From positions 749,001 through 813,000 of the forward strand of contig NW_024104294.1 of the NCBI RefSeq assembly GCF_003945595.2: 64,000 nucleotides of DNA, given 5' to 3'. The notes under the pieces are model-generated. The model did no database searches. It saw only the letters and a program-made list of their open reading frames with translations, and was not told the DNA's origin. The position numbers and the translations under genes are program-made. Positions 13,901-22,900 of this stretch are shown here, in pieces. Position 1 is the first letter of the stretch. Every line of letters starts with the position of its first letter. This DNA is from Pipra filicauda (Eukaryota > Chordata > Aves > Passeriformes > Pipridae).

Positions 13901-16900
13901 TTTCCACCAACAGTTACAAAGTGCTGCCATTGATAATGCTGTTAATACCTGGATGTTCTACTTGTTCTTTTGGCCTTGACTTAAATCAGGGATTTAGTTC
14001 AGTCCCCACTTTAATGTACTTCCTAGCCTGATAAGCCATCCTTGTGGATGTCTTCAGTGCATGTTAGAGAAAGACACAGAACACTCAGTTCAGGTACATC
14101 CTTCGTGAGACTTGCTGCACAGCAGCCTTGGGCTTGTCACTTTGTTGGAACACAGTTGATTGTGCCCTGCTGACTGCAGTGGATGCTGCAGCACTGGGAC
14201 ACCTCCATGGGAGTGGCTGTGTGAGTACAACAGAGCTGTAGTTCACTGGCTTACCAGACCCTTGAGCACAAGGTCTGGTTCTGACAAGAGTGTTTTACTC
14301 TGTGCTGAGCCTGCTTCAGTGGAAAGGTTTGTGTTACATCAGTTTTGCTTAAGATTCCTTAGGCAATTAGGAGACTTGCTTTACAACTGTCAGAGTGCTG
14401 TGCAGCATGTAATACTGTGCACACTGGTGCAGCACTCCAGTGTTTCAGCCATCATTTGTGTCAGTAAAAACTTGTCCTGACAGTTCACAGAACTGTGGCT
14501 TGTTAAGAGGATGGCAGTGCTCGCTTACGTGCCATCCTGGCTCAAGCAGAAAGGGAGAGAAGTAGCTGGAGATAAACTAACTGGTGTGTTTTATTTAACA
14601 TTTTGTCTTCCGTTCTTCTTGCAGGGTTGCTAAAAATCCACTCAAATCAGTCTAGTCCACAGCAGGCTGTTCTGACAGTTCCCAGCCAGCTTAAACAGCT
14701 CGGTGTAAACACAGCTTCTGGAGGTGTTCAGACAATACTCATGCCTATGAACAAAGGTAAAGGGCAGAGGAGGATGACAGATGGTGTTTGAAAATCCCCT
14801 TTGACACAGAAGAGCACTTGGTCACTGTTGGAACACATGGTCCGAAGTAGAGATAGAAGAAAATGTAGCAAGGAATTCATCCCTAAACTTTGTGCTGCAA
14901 AAACATTGTGTTGCTTCTGAACATGGTTATTTGTCAAAGTGTATGAAATTTGATTTTTTTTTCTTCTTTGTTGCCCCCTTGTTTTTCTTTTCATCTCCAG
15001 TTTTACAGTCACTTTCTACCAGCAAAGTTTCAGCAGTTTCAGCTGTTACAGCAGCAAGTATGACTGCCCCTAGTCCCTCTACAGTATCCATCACTAAAGG
15101 TAACAAGGAATTTCTCAGTAAGATAAGTAGTAGAAGCTGGTGCTGCTTTATGCAAGTGGCCTGACTATGAAAGTAGACTCTGACTGTGGGTTCCTTTATT
15201 TCCATTGTTAATAGGGTTTAAATCAAGTTAAAATGGCACCTGGGGACTAGGAAATCACATTGATTTCCCCCTCAACAAATACCAAAGCATAGACAAGTAC
15301 AGAGAGAAATGGGGATGTCCTAGAAAGCTACCATGAGTACCTTAAACACTTGTAGTTTCAATCCGTATTTGCAGAACTGCATAGAGCAGCAAGCGTTCAG
15401 TCACAGTGACTGTTCCTCAGGCAGTGACTGTGGTGGGCAGTGCTGGAGGTTGCTCTCCAGCAGTACTAGATACAGACAGCATGTGTCTGTGTGCACAGAG
15501 GGGGAAGATGTACTTTCAGTACCTCCCAGAATAAAGCGTGGGGCAGAGCTGAGACACTTGGAGTCCAGTTCATGCAGAACTGTCCTGTGTCTCTCCATCC
15601 CAGGAGCATGACCAGACTGTCTGGATGTTCTGGGTTGGGCACGTCTCTCTCCCTGCTTCTGTCTCACCAGAGTTCTGTCCCAGACGTGAGAAAGTTCAGA
15701 TGTCAGAATCAGTGATGTCTTCAAAAAAGTTATTGCTTTGAGATGTCACTTCTGGTTAAAACTTAGTACCTTTCTATCCAGCTCTTTGTTTACAAAATGG
15801 CCAAGTACATTTGCAGCAGTTCAGTTTAGATCAGGCAGTCATATGCAAAACAGCAGCAATTGGTTATGCAGATTTTCTTAAAAGGATGAGATGTGAGCAT
15901 GTTGAGATTTGGGGGAGGGGGAGGAACATGTTATGGTGGCTCTCTTTCAGGAGAATTGAAGGTCAAATTTGTTCATGCTTCGCAATCGGGATGCAAACAA
16001 CAAAGTGATGTTATGTAAGACCCTTAGTCTTCCTGGAGTCTCACAAGACACTGCTTATCAAGCTGGCTGGTACTTTTTGTCTTCAAATGTGTTCTGTTTC
16101 TTTGAAGTTAAGATGGAGCCTGATTCAACTGGACAGAACTGCAGTTCTGTGGGTACCCAAGAAAACCAAGCAGCAGTGAAAACAGAAGAGAGCTCTGAAC
16201 TTGGGAATTACGTTATCAAGTAATTGTTCATTTCTCTATAAGGATTTCTGATCTTTGAAATACCAGGGGAATGGAGATGGTTCTAGGGATGCATACAGTG
16301 TGTTACTTTTGACTTAGAAATACGTCATAAAGTCTTCTATCCCATACACTGCTGTAACAGTGCTAATCCTGTTGGGTGGCATTTGTTTCAGACAGTGTTG
16401 CAATATTTTCTTTGTAAATGGATTTCTATGTAAGGCTCACGAAAGGGGAAAAATTGAGTATTTGCAGTTGCTTTGGGCTTTGCTAGAATCACAAGCTGCT
16501 AAAACCTCTTTATCATCCTCTGGATGATAATTCCCATTGCTATTGTGTGTCCTTAGTAAGGTTGAACTGCCCAGTGACATGCAGGTCAATAAAGGGGCAT
16601 CTGAAATAAATAGAACTGTCTGTCTTCTGGTCTCTCTGGTCTTGTGAAGGTCATGTACTTCTGTAATTACTTAGCATGAGGGCTGCCTTGCTTCAGAATT
16701 GGAATTAAATAATAATGAGTATTTATTCACTGGATGCTGTGAAATCCGGTGCCTTGTTTGTGATGCTCTTGCAAGTGCTTATTAGTGTTTCTTTTGCCAG
16801 AACTCAGTCTGCAGAATTTTCTTTGCGTATTTCCTGCAGTGTGTAGGATGTTTCTTCTGCTCTTGATTCCTCCAGTGGCTGACTTTCCTATCTCCGTGTT

Positions 16901-19900
16901 TTGAAAAGTTTTGTAATCCCAACATATCCCTGCAGACATTACCCTGATGGAGAGTATGTGTAGGAGAGAGGAATAAATCTTAAGTCACTACACACTGGAA
17001 ATTATCTTAGTTAAAAAATAACTGTTGGAAAATACAGCTCCTGACAGTTAAATAGAGTACGTCTGGTAAAGTAAACTCCTGTAAGTATGAAGTGTCCCAT
17101 GAAGTATCCTGTGTTCCTACTGGGACAGCCTGCACTGGTAGGTGCATCTTATCCCTTAAAGTAGTGTTGCAGCTTGCATTTGATGCAGGGATTTCTTCCA
17201 AGCCTATCTTCAGTTTCTTCAGCTTGAAAATGTAGCTTCAGATGTGGACACTTTTTGGCAAGAGGAGGGGCTGTTTGAAATACCTTCCCTGGATTGGGGC
17301 ATAACAGTTTACCCTCATACTGCTATTTGTGACGCCTTGGGGCTAAAGACTTTAAACCATGCAGTGATTTTGAAACATTTTGCAGCTGATTCATTGCTTC
17401 CAACAGTCTTCATTGTGATTCTTTTTATCCCTTGCAGCATAGAATATTTGGAGAACGTCCAGCAGCTTTTAACAGCAATAGTGAAGAAGGTCCCATTAAT
17501 TGCTGAAAAAAGTAAGCAGTAAATGAAAAGACTTTGCTTCTTATTTTCAGTGTATCAACAGAATGCCTTGCATACTCTGTAGCCACAGAAGTTATTAAAA
17601 GGTGGAATGAAATGAAGCCATCCTCCCAGAGAGCTCTCTCCAGGGGTTGTTCTAAAGATGCTTAGAATTAGGTTCTTCCAGTAAAGCCAAATACGTTGTT
17701 ATCAGCCGTTAATAACTTGCATCTGGTTTTTGGTTACAAATAGGTTGTATTTCTTCATATAATGGCTGCAAGTAGGTCTTCCTTTCCCTGGTTTGTCCTT
17801 AATGGATGTGCTTTTCTCTTCTTCTCTTTTTTCCTTTTTTTTTTTTTTATTTTTTAAATATAATGCCGGGATTTTAGAATGCTTACAAGTACAATAACAT
17901 AGGTCAACACTGTAATGTGTTTGTTATTGGGGGTTTTGTTTTTTTCTAAACAAAAGGTGGTGATCTGGAGAGAAACATTTTATTTGTATATGGTACTTTA
18001 TTATTTCACACCTCTTGCTCATGTACTTAGCTGAAAATGTATCAGCTTTCTCTGCTAACTAATGCATTTTGAACACATGGTCCTAGAGGCTGGGTAGGAC
18101 AGACCCTCTCAAGCACAGGCAGCAGAGTAGGAGTGGGAGGCACAGTAAAGCTTCCATTACATACAGCTCTCATGCTTTTCCCAGAAAACCTTTTCACTCT
18201 TGTTTTATTTTTACGTTGTAATTTGTTTGGAGGGGAAAAAAAGTTTTCCAAAGGAAGAGATTTTGATTAGTAAGACAGACTTACAGGTCTACGTCATACA
18301 GTTTTTGAGTGAAGAACAGCCCACAGCCACAGGTGTTTCTGTGTATGACCAAGACAGATGCTGGTTTTGCATCCAAACACCACAGTGTCAGTCCCTCTTG
18401 GAGAAAGCACAGTATTTGTAAGAATTAGTTAGTCATTGAGCCTGTGAGCATGATACACATTTCCCTTTCCTTTCTGCTAAATAACATCAAACCCAGAATC
18501 CATCTTGCTTACTAAAACCTTATTCAGTTTTTGACTTCATGTTTTTTAGGTGAGGATGTAAGCTCTTTCTGTGCCAGTTCAGTGGAACAGTATTACAGCT
18601 GGAATATTGGGAAGAGGAGGGCAGCCGAGGTAATCCTCTCTTGTGTTTCATAAGCAATCATTAGGAATACAAGAAAGATTTCTGAATTATGGAACCTGCC
18701 TTCTTGTTGGCTGATTTGTTTTCTGAATCAGTCTGTTCTTTTAAATGGCAGCATTCCTTATGGCAAGAGACACTGACTTATGTTCAGGTAGTGATCCTGT
18801 TTATTGTTCAGAGGCTTTCTCAAGCAGAAGGGATTCTGAAGGTTATTTTTCGGGTCATTCAAAATCAGATGGTTTTGAAACATTTTAAAACTCAAAATTT
18901 TTGCCAATTGTCCTGTTAACACTTTATCCTCATCACTCCTCTGTGGCATATTACAGTCATGGGAATTTTATAAAACTTTGTCTGCCTTTTTATGGGATTG
19001 TGTCTGCTTTCTGTAGGAAGAGAATTGAGGGATTTGTAAACAATGCTAGTGCTGAAGTAGATTGTCAGTTCACCAAAGATAAATATTTCAGTTAACCTGG
19101 ACCTGTTTGTATTGTGGTTATGCTTCTCCCTATTTCTTTATAACTTTATCATCTTGTATGGTTTTACAGGGAAGATGTTAACATTGGTTAGATCTTTTGC
19201 TGTTGCCAATGATTGCAGAGTTAAATCAGATTTTAAGAAGCATATTTGCTCTAGTGGATTCTTGCACTATGCCACCTTAGGTGTTACTTGGGAGATGAGA
19301 CATTTCAAGTCAAGATAAATTTGTCTAGGGCCCTGTAAATGCATGTCCCTTTTCTTGAGACTTACTTTGGATGATAAAGCAAAGTTTAAATGACCTGTCA
19401 GAAGTCATTCTGACTTCTGAGAAAATTCATGTTCCTTTTTTCTCCTTGCAACCTGGATTATTGTTCTGGGCTGTAGGCTAACCTTAAATGTTTTAGCCAG
19501 TGTGATGAGCTTTCCCTTCGGTTTGTCACAGTGGCAGCGAGCAATGACAGTGAGAAAGATCCTACAGGAAATTGTAGAGAGGCATCCCAGGTTTCACAAT
19601 ATTACCCCTCTGAAAACAAAGCATGTGGTGCACTGGTGTCGATGCCATGGCTACACTCCACCGGACCCTGAGACCTTGCGGAACGACGAGGACTCGATTG
19701 AAGACGTGCTGACACAGATAGACAGTGAGCCAGGTGAGTGGGGAGGGACAGGAAGCTCCTTTCTGCCAAAGACACCGTTTATTAAATGCCTTGAGATTGT
19801 GTGTATGTGCACACCTGTGCTGCTGCTTTGTTCTGAACTCGGTTCGCTCCGGAATGACCAAAGTTGGAGATTGTAAGGGCAGGCCTACAAGTGAGGCTGT

Positions 19901-22900
19901 CCCTTGCCCATATTAGTCCTGATGTTTTTCTGGGGCCTCTTGGGTTTTATTGTGCTTTGGGTCCTGTGGAGGCCCAGAGTGGATAAGTCTCATGAAAGAT
20001 GATTCTTGCTCCACAAATATAATCTTTTATAAATGGATACACAAAGTAAGCATAGGGAGTAATGACATTTCTGCCCTTGGGCAAGCTTTAGCCTCTGTTA
20101 AGACTTACTGTGAAAACAGTATGAATGAGTTCAGCTACAAAACAAAAACCCCAAACCTGGCAGTGACAGTGTGGAGCTCAGTGTGGGTTAGTTTACCTCC
20201 AAAAGTGAGGTGAATTGGCTTATGTGAAGCATCCCACTTTGTATTACAGCTGCTACGTTATTCCAGTAGACATAGCTCTGGGACTCCACAGTTCATTTTA
20301 GTATGTATTAAACGTACATCTTTAATTTCATCCATTCTTCACAGTTAAGCTCTCTCGTTTCACCTTCAGCTAATCCCTCTCCCAAAGCTGAATGTTTTTC
20401 TGTTCTGATCATTCAGGGATTTTAGGTATTTCACAGAAGTGTATGGAATGGATTATACTTTGCGAAATCTGGCCCTGCATTGCAGTTGTTGAAGGTGGAA
20501 AGGAAGGCTAATATCTACCTTTTAATATTTTTAGCTAAATCACTAGATTTTTCTTTGTCTTTGAAGTTTATTGCATAGTTTTCCACTAAAGGTTTTACTG
20601 GCTCATGTTGATCATGAAGAGAAGAGGTTGCCCTTTTGTCATTCCACTGTGAATGTCTTCTGATTTTTTTTCTCAAAAATCATGATAATGCTTGTCAGAA
20701 TGTGAAAGATGATTTAGTGTTACATGATGCCTGCATAGTAGAAACTTCACCTCTCCAAGCAAATTGAAGAGCATCAGACTGGTTTGCCAGTTGCCAAAAA
20801 GCTTCTGTGAGAAAGTCTGGGAGACTGACATTAGCCTGGTTTTGTTTGAAATGCAGCCTTCTTGATTGGTGTAGGAGCACATGAGGGAGAGAGGACCACA
20901 AGTGTCATAAAGATATAATTAGAACGCTCTCAGTGACTGTTTGCATTTCTGTGCATCTTTGTGTTTGGTAGGAACTACAAAAATAACTTGCAATTACCTT
21001 AATTTCTTATCATGTTTTGAGTGTGCATCTGTTTATAAACAGCTTTTCATAACCTATCATGTGTTTAATTGATTGCTTCTTTTTCAGAATGCCCTTCATC
21101 TTACAGCAGTGGTGAGGAGCTGTGCCGAAAAGTAGAGGAACTACAGCAATTTCTGAAACAAGAACCAGAACACGAAGAGGAAGTAGATATTCTCAACTTT
21201 AGCGAGCCATTAAAAATAAACATTAAGAAAGAACAGGAGGAGAAACAAGAAGAGATTAAGTTCTACATGGCTTCCTTGCCTGCATCAGAGTTCGTGAGGG
21301 ACGCTGCTGAGAAGGTAATAAGTGACTCATAAAGCTAATTGGAACTGTTGTTAAGCTAATTGTGGTCTTGCATTTATTTAGTTGCCTTTTTTTCATCTCT
21401 GGATTTTTTAATGAAAGTTTTTATAAATGCCCTGGAAAAATTGAACCTTCTGACTCATTACACTCAGCTGCCACTGCTGGCAGGAGAAAGGGAAGTGTAC
21501 CAGCTGGCTGTATTGCAAGGCGTAGTACAGAAAAAAAATCATCTTGGAAGGCTAAAAGCAAGGATAAATGAGGAATGAGGAGCACTAGCACTGAATTTTT
21601 CCTGTGAAAGATTTGGATTTGTTTCTTGGACCAGTGCTGTTTAATAGCAACTCCTGAGAAGGGGTTGTGATAAAGATTAGGCCACAGCAAACTTCTTGAG
21701 TGCTTGGATTGCTTCCTCCCATTCAAATCAGGGCAAAAGAAAGGGAGAGGGAGGTGTTCTGTCACCGCAGCAGGGAGGAGAGAGAGAAGACTGGCTTGGC
21801 TTGTAGGAAAGAGTGCTCACCATTGTACCAGCGGAGACGGAGCAGCAGGAGCGGCAGTTGTGGGAGAAAGAAAGGATCTCTGTCTCCACCTCACATGCTG
21901 ACATCAAGGGACAAAGCTTTGGCTCTGCAGTGTATCCAGACTCTTGCTACATAGGTGACCAAGGCACAGACGCAATGAGAGTGGGACTGAGGGATGAAAC
22001 ACTCTTTTGATGTGGAACTTTTGTGCCAGGAGTACTGTTCAAAGTGCTTTCAGTTGCCATAGTTGGGTGCAGGGAAGATGATGAGTAGATGGATTGAATA
22101 TATGTATAGTTTTAAAATAGAGCTACTGTTCTCAATCCAAATATACCCAACGCAGCCTGGATTTTGTGTGAACTTTCCGAAACAAACATTAAAACCTGCT
22201 TTTGTTTCTTCTGACTTTTAGAGACGTTTCTGCAGGCTGTACTAATTTTCCCCAGTTTTTTTTTAAATGAAGCCAACAGTGTGCCCAGGTGGCCAAGAAG
22301 GCCAATGGGATCTTGTCCTGTATCAAAAATAGCATGGCCAGCAGGAGCAGGGAAGTGATCCTTCCCCTGTACTCTGCGTTGGTGAGGCCACACCTTGAGT
22401 ATTGTGTTCAGCTCTGGGCCCCTCAGTTCAGAAAGGATATTGAGGTGCTGGAGCGGGTCCAGAGAAGAGCAACGAGGCTGGTGAAGGGACTGGAGCACAA
22501 GTCCTATGGGGAGAGGCTGAGGGAGCTGGGGTTGTTTAGCCTGGAGAAGAGGAGGCTCAGAGGTGACCTCATCGCCGTCTATAACTACCTGAAGGGAAGT
22601 TCCAGCCAGGTGGGGGTTGGTCTCTTCTCTCGGGCACTCAGCAATAGGACAAGGGGGCACGGGCTTAAGCTCCGCCAGGGGAAATTTAAGTTGGATATCA
22701 GGAGAAAATTCTTTACAGAGAGAGTAATCAGGCATTGGAATGGGCTGCCCGGAGGGGTGGTGGATTCACCATCCCTGGAGATTTTTAAACGCAGATTGGA
22801 CGTGGCACTGAGTGCCATGATCTAGTAAATGGACTGGATTTGGACCAAGGGTTGGACTCGATGATCTCGGAGGTCTTTTCCAACCCAATCGATTCTATGA

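Larger units (their letters stand above)
4603..14624 (+). other. YEATS2: YEATS2 introns between 4603 and 14624
   Basis: Between the exons listed here the introns contain no repeats I can name and no RNA genes. The only structure noted is an 8-bp inverted repeat (arms 5571-5578 and 5585-5592). The longest stretch, 12023-14624, has several A- or T-rich runs, such as 13553-13575. Confidence 0.7.
14757..21087 (+). other. YEATS2: YEATS2 introns between 14757 and 21087
   Basis: Outside the exons listed here these introns look unique. A T-rich run at about 17827-17860 is simple sequence. I see no other feature. Confidence 0.65.
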
